Source: Acinetobacter tandoii DSM 14970 = CIP 107469 (GTDB lineage: Bacteria > Pseudomonadota > Gammaproteobacteria > Pseudomonadales > Moraxellaceae). Taken from it: a DNA stretch of 64,000 bases. A program made the translations under genes and the position numbers. Numbering within the stretch: position 1 is the stretch's first letter; each line of letters begins with the position of its first letter. The notes beneath the pieces are model-generated. The model did not search any database. It saw only the letters and a list, made by a program, of their open reading frames with translations, and was not told the origin of the DNA. The stretch covers positions 153,308 to 217,307 of the forward strand of contig NZ_KE007360.1 of NCBI RefSeq assembly GCF_000400735.1. Direction: 5' to 3'. Of this stretch, positions 55,146-64,000 are shown in pieces.

Positions 55146-56060
55146 ATGTCAATAAATGAGGAAAGACTTACTCATCTTAAACAGCTTGAAGCTGAGAGTA
55201 TTCACATTATTCGTGAAGTAGCTGCCGAATTCGAAAATCCGGTAATGTTATATTCCATTGGTAAAGACTCAGCTGTGATGCTGCATCTTGCCTTGAAAGC
55301 GTTCTATCCTGCTAAGCTTCCATTTCCACTACTGCATGTAGATACAGGTTGGAAGTTCAAGGAAATGATCCAATTCCGTGACAACATGGCAAAAACCCAT
55401 GGCTTTGATTTGATCGTGCATCAAAACAAAGAAGGTCGTGATGCGGGCATTAACCCGTTCGACCACGGTAGCTCAAAATATACGGATATCATGAAAACTC
55501 AGGGCTTGAAACAAGCACTGGATAAGTATGGTTTTGACGCTGCTTTTGGTGGCGCACGTCGTGACGAAGAAAAATCTCGTGCGAAAGAGCGTGTTTATTC
55601 TTTCCGTGATAATAAACACCGTTGGGATCCTAAAAACCAACGTCCAGAATTATGGAATTTATACAACGGTAAAGTGAACAAAGGCGAAAGTATTCGCGTG
55701 TTCCCATTATCGAACTGGACAGAGTTAGACATCTGGCAATACATTTATTTAGAACAGATTCCAATTGTTCCATTGTATTTTGCTGCTGAACGTCCAGTGG
55801 TTGAACGTAGCGGTACACTCATCATGGTTGATGATGAACGTATGCGTTTACACGAAGGTGAAGTTCCACAAATGAAATCGGTACGTTTCCGTACTTTAGG
55901 CTGTTACCCATTAACAGGTGCAGTCGAGTCAGAAGCGAATACCTTACCTGAAATTATTCAAGAAATGTTGCTCGCGACAAGCTCAGAACGTCAAGGTCGT
56001 ATGATTGACCATGATGAAGCTGGCTCTATGGAAAAGAAAAAGCAAGAAGGCTATTTCTAA
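55146..56060 (+). CDS. cysD: Sulfate adenylyltransferase subunit 2
   Basis: 304 residues from ATG 55146 (GTG 55137 and TTG 55140 are in-frame alternatives; ribosome site is weak for all). With CysN it forms APS from sulfate and ATP. It belongs to the PP-loop ATP pyrophosphatase family: [14 protein letters not shown] near residues 35-48, [10 protein letters not shown] and [17 protein letters not shown] are diagnostic. The gene is followed by cysN after 84 bases. A TATAAT (55087-55092) without a good -35 fits a promoter that needs an activator such as CysB. Confidence 0.97.
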   Translation: MSINEERLTHLKQLEAESIHIIREVAAEFENPVMLYSIGKDSAVMLHLALKAFYPAKLPFPLLHVDTGWKFKEMIQFRDNMAKTHGFDLIVHQNKEGRDAGINPFDHGSSKYTDIMKTQGLKQALDKYGFDAAFGGARRDEEKSRAKERVYSFRDNKHRWDPKNQRPELWNLYNGKVNKGESIRVFPLSNWTELDIWQYIYLEQIPIVPLYFAAERPVVERSGTLIMVDDERMRLHEGEVPQMKSVRFRTLGCYPLTGAVESEANTLPEIIQEMLLATSSERQGRMIDHDEAGSMEKKKQEGYF

Positions 56061-56144
56061 TTTCCTGATCAAAGTCCCTCTTTATTAAAGAGGGATTTCG
56101 GGAGATTAAAAAATCGATTTCAAAGCATTTGTGGAGTTTGAGCA

Positions 56145-57755
56145 ATGTCTCATCAATCAGAATTAATTAGCCAAGATATTTTGGCTTACTTAAAACAGCA
56201 TGAACAAAAAGACTTATTACGCTTTTTGACGTGCGGTAACGTCGATGATGGTAAAAGTACTTTAATTGGACGTTTGTTATATGATTCAAAATTGATCTAC
56301 GAAGATCAATTACAAGCTGTGACCCGCGACAGTAAAAAAGTCGGTACAACAGGCGATGCACCTGACCTTGCGTTATTGGTAGATGGCCTGCAAGCAGAAC
56401 GTGAACAGGGTATTACCATTGATGTCGCTTATCGTTATTTCTCAACCGAAAAACGTAAGTTCATTATCGCTGACACCCCAGGGCATGAGCAATATACGCG
56501 TAACATGGCAACAGGCGCTTCTACTGCTGACCTTGCAATCATTTTGATTGATGCGCGTTATGGCGTACAAACTCAAACACGCCGTCATACGTACATCGCA
56601 AGCTTGTTGGGTATTAAAAACATTGTTGTTGCAATTAACAAAATGGACTTGGTGGAATTCTCTGAAACTCGTTTTGGCGAAATCCAAGAAGAATACCAAC
56701 AGTTTGTGAGCCAGTTAGATCGTAAGCCAAGCAATATTCTGTTTGTGCCAATTTCGGCTTTAAATGGCGATAACGTGGTTAATCCATCTGCAAATACGCC
56801 ATGGTATCAAGGTCAAACCTTGATGAGCATCTTGGAATCTGTAGAAATTACCCGTGATTCAAGCAAGAGTGAATTCCGTTTCCCTGTGCAGTATGTCAAC
56901 CGTCCAAACCTCGACTTCCGTGGTTTCTGCGGAACAATCGCACTGGGTGAAGTACATGTTGGCGATGAAATTGTGGCGTTACCTTCAGGTAAAAAGTCGA
57001 CAGTTAAAGAAATCGTGACTTATGACGGTAACTTGGAGCATGCGATTGCTGGTCAGGCTGTTACTTTAACCTTAAACGATGAAATTGATATTTCACGTGG
57101 TAACGTGCTGGTAAAAGCAGGTGAAGAGCCTTCTTTATCACGTAGTGTCCGCGCAACTGTGGTTTGGATGAATGACCAACCGCTTGTAAAAGGTAAGTTG
57201 TATAACGTTAAGATTGGTACGCAAACAGTTCCAGCCAAAGTAACGGCAATTAACTACCGCGTGAATGTAAATACACTTGAGCATACCCAAGTTGAACAGT
57301 TAGAGCTAAATGCAATTGCAGACTTAACCGTTGAATTTGATGCGCCAGTCGTATTTGACCGTTATCAAGACAGCCGTTATACAGGTTCATTTATCTTTAT
57401 TGACCGTTTAAGCAATGTGACGGTTGGTGCGGGTATGGTTGAAGCCGCGGTTGAATGGACTGCACATGCGAACCCTGTTTCTGCTGAAGATCGTGCTGCA
57501 CGTTTAGGTCAAAAACCTGCGGCAGTCACTGTAACAGCAAAAGCACTTGAGCAAGCACAAGTGTTAGAAAGCTTGTTGATTCAACAAGGTGTGGTAGCAA
57601 TTGCGAAAGCAGGTTTAAGTGCTGAGCAAGTAGCTTTGTTACGTGAAACAGGTGTTGTGGTAATTACTGACCTTGCGGATGCAACCGATGTAAGTTTTAC
57701 TGCTGAACAAGCGGAAGAGCTTGCAGAACAAATTGTGAAATTGGTTCGTCTGTAA
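56145..57755 (+). CDS. cysN: Sulfate adenylyltransferase subunit 1, with C-terminal extension
   Basis: 536 residues. CysN is the EF-Tu-like GTPase that drives CysD. Motifs: G1 GNVDDGKST (31-39), [11 protein letters not shown] (G3), NKMDL (G4) and ISALNGDNV, then two beta-barrel domains to about residue 450. The E. coli protein is 475 residues; here about 80 additional residues (from [12 protein letters not shown]) end in an alpha/beta segment ([18 protein letters not shown] ... VVVITDL). In other lineages the same place is taken by an APS kinase (CysC); no Walker A is present here, so it is not a functional kinase. Terminator at 57775. Confidence 0.95.
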   Translation: MSHQSELISQDILAYLKQHEQKDLLRFLTCGNVDDGKSTLIGRLLYDSKLIYEDQLQAVTRDSKKVGTTGDAPDLALLVDGLQAEREQGITIDVAYRYFSTEKRKFIIADTPGHEQYTRNMATGASTADLAIILIDARYGVQTQTRRHTYIASLLGIKNIVVAINKMDLVEFSETRFGEIQEEYQQFVSQLDRKPSNILFVPISALNGDNVVNPSANTPWYQGQTLMSILESVEITRDSSKSEFRFPVQYVNRPNLDFRGFCGTIALGEVHVGDEIVALPSGKKSTVKEIVTYDGNLEHAIAGQAVTLTLNDEIDISRGNVLVKAGEEPSLSRSVRATVVWMNDQPLVKGKLYNVKIGTQTVPAKVTAINYRVNVNTLEHTQVEQLELNAIADLTVEFDAPVVFDRYQDSRYTGSFIFIDRLSNVTVGAGMVEAAVEWTAHANPVSAEDRAARLGQKPAAVTVTAKALEQAQVLESLLIQQGVVAIAKAGLSAEQVALLRETGVVVITDLADATDVSFTAEQAEELAEQIVKLVRL

Positions 57756-57774
57756 TAGATTGAATTAATTTAGA

Positions 57775-57801
57775 AAAACCCACCTTAAGGTGGGTTTTTT
57801 T
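57775..57801 (+). terminator. Intrinsic terminator after cysN
   Basis: Near-perfect palindrome AACCCACCTTAAGGTGGGTT followed by T6; also acts on the opposite strand weakly. Confidence 0.92.
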
Positions 57802-57824
57802 TATTGCCTATAGATATCTGTAAA

Positions 57825-58688
57825 CTAGACTTTTTGAGCAAAGAGCGTGGCAAAGCGCTGTTTAATTCGGTGGCCTTGTTCATCAGTACGATGTAACTCA
57901 CCGACATTTTCATTGTATTTTAGAATTTTCCAACCTTGATATAAGGTTTTCAGTTCACCAGATTTGAAGCTGAAAGGAAAATCAGCTTGTACTGGATAAT
58001 CTTCACTATCCATCGCACAGACAATCAAGTTATATCCACCTGATTTAGTAGCTTGTTGCATTTGGAGAATGAGCGGTGGAACGGTACTGGCTAGCAAGAA
58101 CATCATCACGACAGTGCAATAGATGAAATCATATTGCTTTTCAATCTGTTGATTTAGATTCAAATCTCGCAGTTGGATATGAATATTGGTAATTTGTTCG
58201 GCCTGAATGATTTGTTCAAGGCGTTGTAAGCTTTGTGTATTTACATCCCAAGCATCGACCTCAAAGCCTTGTTGACTTAAGAATAGGGCATTACGACCTG
58301 AACCACAGCCCACATCTAGTGCCTTTCCACCTTGTAAATAAGGCTGTGCAGCTAAAATTTCGGAATGGGTGGGAGTGAGCTGATATTTCTGTGTAAACAA
58401 TTGATCGGATTGGCAATGGAAGCTGAGCTGGCATTCAATATCATCACTAAATGCCACAATACGATGCCAAGCCTGAGGTTCAACCAAAGGGGGTTGCTCG
58501 GTCACGCTAAAATGATGATTTGAGATGATCTCACCCTGTTCGGTTAGCATGGCAAAGTCGAGTTCACCTTTTAAAATATGCAGTTTTGCCCATGTCCCTT
58601 GTTTGGTATTGTGAGCTTGCTGAAAAGCGGAGGGAATGCTGTCGTGCTTCCAAACAGGAAGGGTTTTATAACAAACGAGAGATTGCAT
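57825..58688 (-). CDS. tehB: TehB-type SAM-dependent methyltransferase (tellurite-resistance family)
   Basis: 287 residues, the length of the two-domain Haemophilus TehB rather than the 197-residue E. coli form. The N-terminal domain (about 1-100) is a cupin-like TehB/YeaR domain (DUF1971-type, with PPLVEPQAWHRIV). The C-terminal class I methyltransferase has motif I ALDVGCGSGRNALFL at 123-137 and DFIYCTVVMMFL. The enzyme uses SAM to detoxify tellurite and other oxyanions. No tehA neighbour is visible, so resistance is an inference. Confidence 0.88.
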   Translation of the reverse strand: MQSLVCYKTLPVWKHDSIPSAFQQAHNTKQGTWAKLHILKGELDFAMLTEQGEIISNHHFSVTEQPPLVEPQAWHRIVAFSDDIECQLSFHCQSDQLFTQKYQLTPTHSEILAAQPYLQGGKALDVGCGSGRNALFLSQQGFEVDAWDVNTQSLQRLEQIIQAEQITNIHIQLRDLNLNQQIEKQYDFIYCTVVMMFLLASTVPPLILQMQQATKSGGYNLIVCAMDSEDYPVQADFPFSFKSGELKTLYQGWKILKYNENVGELHRTDEQGHRIKQRFATLFAQKV

Positions 58689-58786
58689 ATGGATATCCTG
58701 TGATTGGGTGCTTCATCTCAGCTAGAAAGAGGTTTTATTCATTCATATTCTTTATTTGATATTAGCCTGATTCGATGACAAATAAA

Positions 58787-58811
58787 AACAGCGACCGAAG
58801 TCGCTGTTTTA
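58787..58811 (-). terminator. Intrinsic terminator after the Tim44-like gene
   Basis: AAACAGCGAC / GTCGCTGTTT with a 4-base CGAA/TTCG loop; on the minus strand followed by TTTTTATTTG. Confidence 0.88.
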
Positions 58812-58825
58812 AAATGTTTCAATGA

Positions 58826-59800
58826 TTAAGCTTGTTGAATACCCGCAACCAACCAGTCTTGGTTAGAACCCGCAGGTTTAACAAAATGCCAGATTTCAGC
58901 AAATGGCTGCGGCAAACTGTTCAGGTCTTCACTGACTGTACCTGTAAAGCGAACACTCACTACATATTGACCATTTTCAGTCGCAGAATCCGTCACCATG
59001 GCATTCAGGTTAGAGAACTCAGCAACATCTTGATCGCGGTTCGCCATAATGTCGTTATACATCGACTGGTATAAGTCAGGCGTTAAATAACGACGAATTT
59101 CTTCAATGTTACTGGCAGTATTCATTGATTGAATATGGTTAAAGCGTTGGCGTGCAATACGTAAGAAAGCGGCTGGCTCTGTACCATCAGGAAGTTGATT
59201 GCCACTGTTGGTATAGGCAGCACCGAATGGCGCGTTATTCACAGGTGCTTGAGTTGCTGCACCGCCACCTACAGATTGACCAAAAATATTGGTATTGTCC
59301 GTTGATGTGCGCGGTGCCGCAGGTGTTTGACCAAATGACGATGCAGTTTGACCGCCATTATTTGGTGCATATGGATTAGTGGATGTTAATTTTTTTTTTG
59401 CGCCCATCTTGCGGAAAATGAAGAAGGCAACAGCAGCAGCGAGAAGGATCCAGATCCAACCTGGAATTCCGCCTTTCTCTTCTTGAGCAGCTTCAGCATG
59501 GCTAGCTGGACGGTCATCTGCAAGCGCATTTGCAGCCACTGCACCTACGGCAGCACCAGCAACACCCGCAGCAACCATACTACCTACACCTGGACCAGAT
59601 TTTTGTGGTGCAGTTGCAGGGGCAACAGGTTGTTGAGCAGGTGTAGCTTGACGAGGTTGTTGATAAGACTGAGTTGGTGTGGCAGAACGGCTCATGCCAT
59701 GACTCTTACCACCACCTGCACGTTTCGCTTCTGCCAAAGGTGCTACCAATAACGTCGCTGCTAAAATACCTGCAACTAAACTACGCTGTCGAACTTCCAT
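58826..59800 (-). CDS. Tim44-like domain membrane protein
   Basis: 324 residues. A signal or first helix (about 8-25), a Pro/Gln/Ala-rich low-complexity stretch (about 30-70), a Gly/Ala membrane segment (73-93) and a second helix IPGWIWILLAAAVAFFIF (about 111-128) precede a basic KKK run. Low-complexity Asn/Gly/Thr follows, and the C-terminal Tim44 domain (about 205-324) holds FLRIARQRFNHIQSMNTASNIEEIRRYLTPDLYQSM. Tim44-like bacterial proteins are conserved and envelope-associated but poorly understood. The codons for the basic run form A10 (59390-59399), a slippage-prone tract. Confidence 0.85.
   Translation of the reverse strand: MEVRQRSLVAGILAATLLVAPLAEAKRAGGGKSHGMSRSATPTQSYQQPRQATPAQQPVAPATAPQKSGPGVGSMVAAGVAGAAVGAVAANALADDRPASHAEAAQEEKGGIPGWIWILLAAAVAFFIFRKMGAKKKLTSTNPYAPNNGGQTASSFGQTPAAPRTSTDNTNIFGQSVGGGAATQAPVNNAPFGAAYTNSGNQLPDGTEPAAFLRIARQRFNHIQSMNTASNIEEIRRYLTPDLYQSMYNDIMANRDQDVAEFSNLNAMVTDSATENGQYVVSVRFTGTVSEDLNSLPQPFAEIWHFVKPAGSNQDWLVAGIQQA
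59390..59399 (-). repeat. A10 slippery tract within the Tim44-like gene
   Basis: Ten consecutive A on the coding strand, encoding the AKKK run just after the second transmembrane segment. Such tracts cause transcriptional slippage; a shift here would give a protein with the membrane part but not the Tim44 domain. Confidence 0.7.
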
Positions 59801-59925
59801 TCAATTTTCCTATAAAAAATGATAAATAGCCCTGTATTTATGCAGGCATTTGTCAATTTTTTCAATAAGAAAAAGCAATTTTTTTGTTTAATTTTGCACA
59901 GTTAATTTTTAACACTCACCTTAGA

Positions 59926-61308
59926 TCATTCAGAAAGATTCATAGCTTCGGTTAATGCTTCATGTAATCGTGCTACTGCAATAATTTGCACGCCTGCAAT
60001 GGCTTTCTGTGGCGCATTGGCACGTGGCACAATGATGTATTTAAAACCATGTTTAATGGCTTCTTTTAAACGTTCTTGACCATTCGGTACAGGACGAATT
60101 TCGCCAGATAATCCAACTTCGCCAAAAACTGCTAATTGCTGGGGTAATGCTTTACCTCTTAAACTGGAAGCGCACGCCAGTAGTACAGCCAAGTCCGAAC
60201 CAGTTTCAGTAATTTTTAAACCACCGACGACATTAACGTATACATCTTGTCCAGAGGTTTGTACACCACCATGACGGTGCATGACTGCAAGCAACATGTT
60301 TAGGCGGTTTTGTTCTAAGCCTAAGGCAACGCGACGTGGTTGTCCGTGTGCATCATCCACCAAAGCTTGCACTTCGACTAAAAGTGGGCGTGTACCTTCA
60401 CGGCTAATCATCACAATTGAACCTGGAATGGCTTCATCGTAGCGACTTAAGAAAATTGCTGAAGGATTGGCGACTTCACGTAAGCCTTTATCGGTCATAC
60501 CAAACACGCCCAGCTCATTGACTGCACCAAAACGGTTTTTTACTGCGCGAATCATACGATAACGTGAGTCAGATTGACCTTCAAAATACAGTACGCAGTC
60601 AACCATGTGTTCAAGTACACGTGGTCCTGCCAAAGCACCTTCTTTGGTCACATGACCCACAATAAACAGTGCAGTACCACTATTTTTGGCAAAACGAGTC
60701 AGTAATGCGGCAGACTCTCGAATTTGCGAAACGCCACCCGGTGCAGATTGTAAAGTTTCTGTGTAAAGGGTTTGAATGGAATCGAGAATTGCAACGGCAG
60801 GGCGTTCTTGTGCCAAAACTTCACAAATACGTTCCACACAAGTTTCTGCCATCACTTTGAGCTGATCTGTTGGTAAGTCTAAACGTTGTGCCCGTAGTGC
60901 AACTTGAGAGAGGGATTCTTCGCCTGTGACATAGAGTGCGGAACTTCTGGCTGCTGCCATATAAGTTGCTGTCTGTAAGAGAATGGTTGATTTACCAATA
61001 CCAGGGTCACCGCCAATCAATACCACAGAACCAGTAACTAAACCCCCACCCAGTACGCGGTCAAACTCGCCAATACCTGTTGCAAGACGCGTTTCATGCG
61101 AAACTGAGACCTGATTTAAAGTGGTGATATTTGCTGCTTGTCCTGCGTAGCCTCCGCCCATTTTAGGTTGGGCACGATGTGTCACCGCAGGTTCAATGCG
61201 AACTTCAACCAGACTATTCCATTCGCCACACTCAACACATTGTCCAGCCCATTTTGAATGGTCTGCACCACATTGCTCACAGCGATATACGGTTTTAATT
61301 TTTGCCAT
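59926..61308 (-). CDS. radA: DNA repair protein RadA (Sms)
   Basis: 460 residues, standard. RadA is a RecA-related helicase helping homologous-recombination branch migration and repair. An N-terminal zinc finger C10-x2-C13-x10-C24-x2-C27, RecA-type Walker A GGDPGIGKST (99-108), the family-specific KNRFG (257-261) and a C-terminal Lon-like domain (GGLKITETGSDLAVLLA; GEIRPVPNGQERLKEA) are all present. Monocistronic. Confidence 0.97.
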   Translation of the reverse strand: MAKIKTVYRCEQCGADHSKWAGQCVECGEWNSLVEVRIEPAVTHRAQPKMGGGYAGQAANITTLNQVSVSHETRLATGIGEFDRVLGGGLVTGSVVLIGGDPGIGKSTILLQTATYMAAARSSALYVTGEESLSQVALRAQRLDLPTDQLKVMAETCVERICEVLAQERPAVAILDSIQTLYTETLQSAPGGVSQIRESAALLTRFAKNSGTALFIVGHVTKEGALAGPRVLEHMVDCVLYFEGQSDSRYRMIRAVKNRFGAVNELGVFGMTDKGLREVANPSAIFLSRYDEAIPGSIVMISREGTRPLLVEVQALVDDAHGQPRRVALGLEQNRLNMLLAVMHRHGGVQTSGQDVYVNVVGGLKITETGSDLAVLLACASSLRGKALPQQLAVFGEVGLSGEIRPVPNGQERLKEAIKHGFKYIIVPRANAPQKAIAGVQIIAVARLHEALTEAMNLSE

Positions 61309-61658
61309 AAATAAAATTGAAAATAATCTGTAAATTAGATAAAAGTAATAGTTACGAAAACAATTAAATACAGTGAATGCAATTCTTAAGGAATAAGAAG
61401 TGTCGCTGTTTATCGTAATTACTGGTTAAAGGGAATTGCTCAGAAAAATAACATGATATAAGACTTTTACAAGTAAGAAACAGTGTGTTTTGAGTCAAGT
61501 GATTTGTTCAGTTCACTTTTTCCATGGAAGGAGTTTGAGCGTTTGGTTGTTTCTTGTCATGACACAGCAGTTTGATGGCATAGATATTGCTCATGCTCAA
61601 ACAAATGAAAATAAAGCAATTGCAACATTTTCAAATTATATAAAAAAGGTTGATGTCT
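61309..61658. other. Spacer between radA and the AGCS transporter
   Basis: 350 bases with low GC. It must hold the radA and transporter promoters. TTGCTC and TATAAG occur near 61436-61462 but are only 15 bases apart. A 63-codon ORF overlapping the transporter start has no Shine-Dalgarno and no plausible family and is not called. Confidence 0.5.
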
Positions 61659-63158
61659 ATGAGTGCAGCAGAAATTGTTGATTGGGTAAATAGTATTATT
61701 TGGAGCAAGGCTCTTATTTATTTGTGTTTGGGAGCAGGTTTATTTTTCTCTATTCTGACGCGCTTTGTTCAAGTTCGTCAAATGAAAGAGATGGCAAGAT
61801 TATTAATACATGGTGGTTCTTCAGAACAAGGGATTTCTTCATTTCAAGCATTAGCCGTATCACTTTCGGGGCGTGTAGGTGTTGGTAATATTGCAGGGGT
61901 AGCAGCAGCAATTGGTTTTGGTGGTCCGGGCGCAGTATTTTGGATGTGGCTTGTGGCTTTCTTAGGGGCAAGTACAGCTTACGTAGAATCTACTTTAGGT
62001 CAAATTTATAAGGTGGAATACCAAGGTCAGTACCGTGGTGGACCTGCATTTTATTTTGATAAAGGTTTAGGGCAACGTTGGTTGGGGGTGGTATTTGCGG
62101 TTGCCGCAATTGTATCTTGTGGTTTGTTCCTGCCAGGTATTCAAGCCAATGCGGTGGGGAATGCCTTTACGCAAATTACGGGTGAAGGTTCCATCGTCTT
62201 TGGTAATGTAGGTTCATTCAAATTAGTTGCTTTGGTTGTAATTTTATCTTTGTTGGCCATCATTATTTTTGGTGGTATTAAACGTATTGCACGTTTTGCA
62301 GAGTTTGTCGTTCCATTTATGGCGTTGGGCTATATTTTAATGGCCCTCGTCATTGTGGTCATTAATATTCACGAATTGCCACGTGTGCTGCAACTTATTT
62401 TTGACGATGCGTTTAGCCCTATGGCAGGACTGGGTGCTGCCATTGGTTGGGGTGTTAAACGTGGTGTGTATTCAAATGAAGCAGGTCAGGGGACTGGACC
62501 GCATGCAGCGGCAGCCGCAGAAGTACAACATCCAGCGCAACAAGGTTTTGTACAAGCTTTCTCAATTTATGTTGATACGCTATTTGTTTGTTCTGCTACA
62601 GCCTTCATGATTTTAATTACAGGTATGTATAACGTACAAGGCACATTAGAAGCAGGACAATTTATTGTTCAAAATGTTGCAGGTACTGTCGAAATTGGTT
62701 CGCCAGCATTTACCCAAATGGCGGTGAGCACTGTATTTGGTGGTTTTGGACAAATTTTTGTTGCCTTGGCGGTATTCTTCTTCGCATTTACCACAATTGT
62801 TGCTTATTACTATATTGCAGAAACCAACATCACTTATTTGAGTTATATCACGCAATCTCCATCGTTATTGTTCGTTACGAAATGTTTTATCATGATTTCT
62901 GTCGCTTACGGTGTAATTAGTGCAACAGGTTATATCTGGGGAATTGGTGATATCGGTGTGGGTTTAATGGCATGGATTAATATTGTGGGTATTATTGTGA
63001 CCTACTTTGTATGGAAACCAACCATCAAAGCATTGAAAGATTATGAGCAGCAACAAAAAGCAGGAGTAACAGAATATACCTTTGATCCTGTAAAACTTGG
63101 GATTCGTAATGCAACTTATTGGGAAGAACGCTTAAAGAAACAACAGAATAATCAATAA
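61659..63158 (+). CDS. Sodium/alanine (AGCS family) symporter
   Basis: 499 residues from ATG 61659 (AAAAAAGG 9 bases upstream; ATG 61653 is an alternative). It has about 11 membrane helices. The AGCS signature is plain: FQALAVSLSGRVGVGNIAGVAAAIGFGGPGAVFWMW, then YRGGPAFYFDKGLG and AIGWGVKRGVYSNEAGQGTGPHAAA. The transporter takes up alanine or glycine with Na+. The basic C-terminal cytosolic tail is short. A terminator follows at 63190. The family can carry other small amino acids, so the substrate is tentative. Confidence 0.93.
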   Translation: MSAAEIVDWVNSIIWSKALIYLCLGAGLFFSILTRFVQVRQMKEMARLLIHGGSSEQGISSFQALAVSLSGRVGVGNIAGVAAAIGFGGPGAVFWMWLVAFLGASTAYVESTLGQIYKVEYQGQYRGGPAFYFDKGLGQRWLGVVFAVAAIVSCGLFLPGIQANAVGNAFTQITGEGSIVFGNVGSFKLVALVVILSLLAIIIFGGIKRIARFAEFVVPFMALGYILMALVIVVINIHELPRVLQLIFDDAFSPMAGLGAAIGWGVKRGVYSNEAGQGTGPHAAAAAEVQHPAQQGFVQAFSIYVDTLFVCSATAFMILITGMYNVQGTLEAGQFIVQNVAGTVEIGSPAFTQMAVSTVFGGFGQIFVALAVFFFAFTTIVAYYYIAETNITYLSYITQSPSLLFVTKCFIMISVAYGVISATGYIWGIGDIGVGLMAWINIVGIIVTYFVWKPTIKALKDYEQQQKAGVTEYTFDPVKLGIRNATYWEERLKKQQNNQ

Positions 63159-63464
63159 AGTAATTGAATGTTAGTGTGAAGTAGAACTTAAAAAGCAGTC
63201 ACGGCGGCTGCTTTTTTTATTGAATGGTATAAGATTTATATGAACTGATGTGTCCAAAAGGTGCATTGTATTGCATTGATGTAGTGCGTATTATCGGCCC
63301 CAATTGTATAAGGCTTGAATGCTGAACGATACAGATAGAGTTGTTTAGCTTAGATTGACCCAAAAACTTACATGGCGAAGGCGTGCTTAAAAATAGTGCA
63401 AATGTGTAATTTGGATTAATTTGGTTAAAAAATCTTAAAGGATTAATAGAGAGTTTTTATAGCG
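63159..63464. other. Spacer with terminator upstream of the APC permease
   Basis: 306 bases: terminator of the AGCS gene (63190-63217), then an AT-rich leader without a clear promoter pair. No ORF or RNA gene is visible. Confidence 0.6.
63190..63218 (+). terminator. Intrinsic terminator after the AGCS transporter
   Basis: AAAAAGCAGTC ... GGCTGCTTTTTTT (one wobble), loop ACGGC. Strong T-run. Confidence 0.88.
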
Positions 63465-64000
63465 ATGTTAAATCAAAACACGAATGAGTCAGCTGCACAA
63501 GGCGAACTCCATCGTAGTTTGTCAAATCGACATCTACAACTAATTGCGATTGGTGGTGCAATTGGTACTGGTTTGTTCATGGGGTCGGGTAAAACCATTA
63601 GTTTGGCAGGCCCATCAATTTTATTTATTTACATGATCATTGGTTTAATGGTGTTTTTCGTAATGCGCGCATTAGGAGAATTACTGTTATCTAACCTGAA
63701 ATATAAGTCTTTTATTGACTTCTCGACAGACCTGATTGGTCCTTGGGCGGGTTATTTCGTAGGTTGGACCTATTGGTTGTGTTGGATCACCATTGGTATC
63801 GCGGACTTATCCGCCATTATTTATTATCTGCAATTCTTCAATAATGGAATACCGTTTAGTCCAGTTGAAGGAGCAATGATAAGTGTTGCTGCGATTATCT
63901 TCATTATGGGTTTGAACCTAATGACGGTGAAGCTGTTCGGTGAGCTTGAGTTTTGGTTTGCTTTGGTCAAAATCATTGCGATTGTGGTACTGATTGCGGT
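63465..64000 (+). CDS. APC-superfamily amino-acid permease (N-terminal part, cut by window edge)
   Basis: Begins at ATG 63465 and is open to the window end: 178 residues. It starts with a polar N-terminus and the APC motif HRSLSNRHLQLIAIGGAIGTGLFMGSG, followed by repeated membrane helices (LFIYMIIGLMVFFVMRALGELLL, WAGYFVGWTYWLCWITIGIADLSAI). This is the AAT subgroup of APC permeases, which includes CycA (D-Ala/D-Ser/Gly), LysP and GabP; the start GELHRSLSNRHLQLIAIGGAIGT is closest to CycA-like transporters by eye. The substrate stays open until the rest of the gene is seen. Confidence 0.9.
   Translation, partial: MLNQNTNESAAQGELHRSLSNRHLQLIAIGGAIGTGLFMGSGKTISLAGPSILFIYMIIGLMVFFVMRALGELLLSNLKYKSFIDFSTDLIGPWAGYFVGWTYWLCWITIGIADLSAIIYYLQFFNNGIPFSPVEGAMISVAAIIFIMGLNLMTVKLFGELEFWFALVKIIAIVVLIA

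Noticed and set aside
61490..61681. 63-codon ORF in front of the AGCS transporter
   Set aside because: No Shine-Dalgarno, overlaps the transporter start in another frame, and the translated product has no family-like features.

Overview
The window is chromosomal DNA from a gammaproteobacterium, almost certainly Acinetobacter. The evidence is the AT-rich composition, the Acinetobacter-type type VI secretion locus (tagX, tagN, a PAAR gene and an asaA-like gene), a stand-alone rsxB next to nth, the gntR-prpB-prpC-acnD block and the ubiC-ubiA pair. The identification rests on gene content and family knowledge, not on a database search. I see no rRNA, tRNA, CRISPR array, prophage or intact insertion sequence. 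Both ends cut through genes: mrdA (PBP2) on the left and an APC amino-acid permease on the right.

Layout. 1-14.5 kb is mostly housekeeping: mrdA, a small secreted barrel-like protein, a DUF445 membrane protein, adk, nth-rsxB, gdhA, a META/DUF4377 lipoprotein, a DODA-type dioxygenase, rlmH, an exported M28 peptidase, a VOC protein, lon and 5-formyl-THF cyclo-ligase. 14.5-18.1 kb is a divergent copper module: a CueR-like MerR regulator facing a copper P-type ATPase with three YHS domains and many Cys-Cys linkers. 18.4-23.9 kb is the methylcitrate (propionate) operon gntR-prpB-prpC-acnD, with no prpD or prpF beside it. 24-25.8 kb holds an unidentified lipoprotein and two tandem copies of a tiny zinc-ribbon gene (47 and 44 aa).

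25.9-47.7 kb is a complete main type VI secretion cluster built as two divergent arms. The leftward arm is tssH-tssA-tssK-tssL-orf-tagX; the rightward arm is asaA-like-tssB-tssC-hcp-tssE-tssF-tssG-orf-tssM-tagF-tagN-PAAR. It has no tssJ and no vgrG. A strong terminator-like hairpin lies directly after hcp and probably makes hcp mRNA more abundant than the rest of the arm. 47.8-64 kb holds a YddG-like exporter, a 1.1-kb gap with remains of a decayed outer-membrane protein gene and the nitrogen-regulated glnA promoter, glnA, ubiC-ubiA, a lipoprotein lipase, cysD-cysN, a TehB-type methyltransferase, a Tim44-like protein, radA and two amino-acid transporters.

The points most worth following up are the expanded metal-binding N-terminus of the copper ATPase, the duplicated micro-zinc-ribbon genes, a candidate ~110-nt sRNA next to the VOC gene, the uncharacterised 468-aa T6SS membrane protein, the post-hcp attenuator, acnD without prpF, and the decayed outer-membrane gene upstream of glnA.
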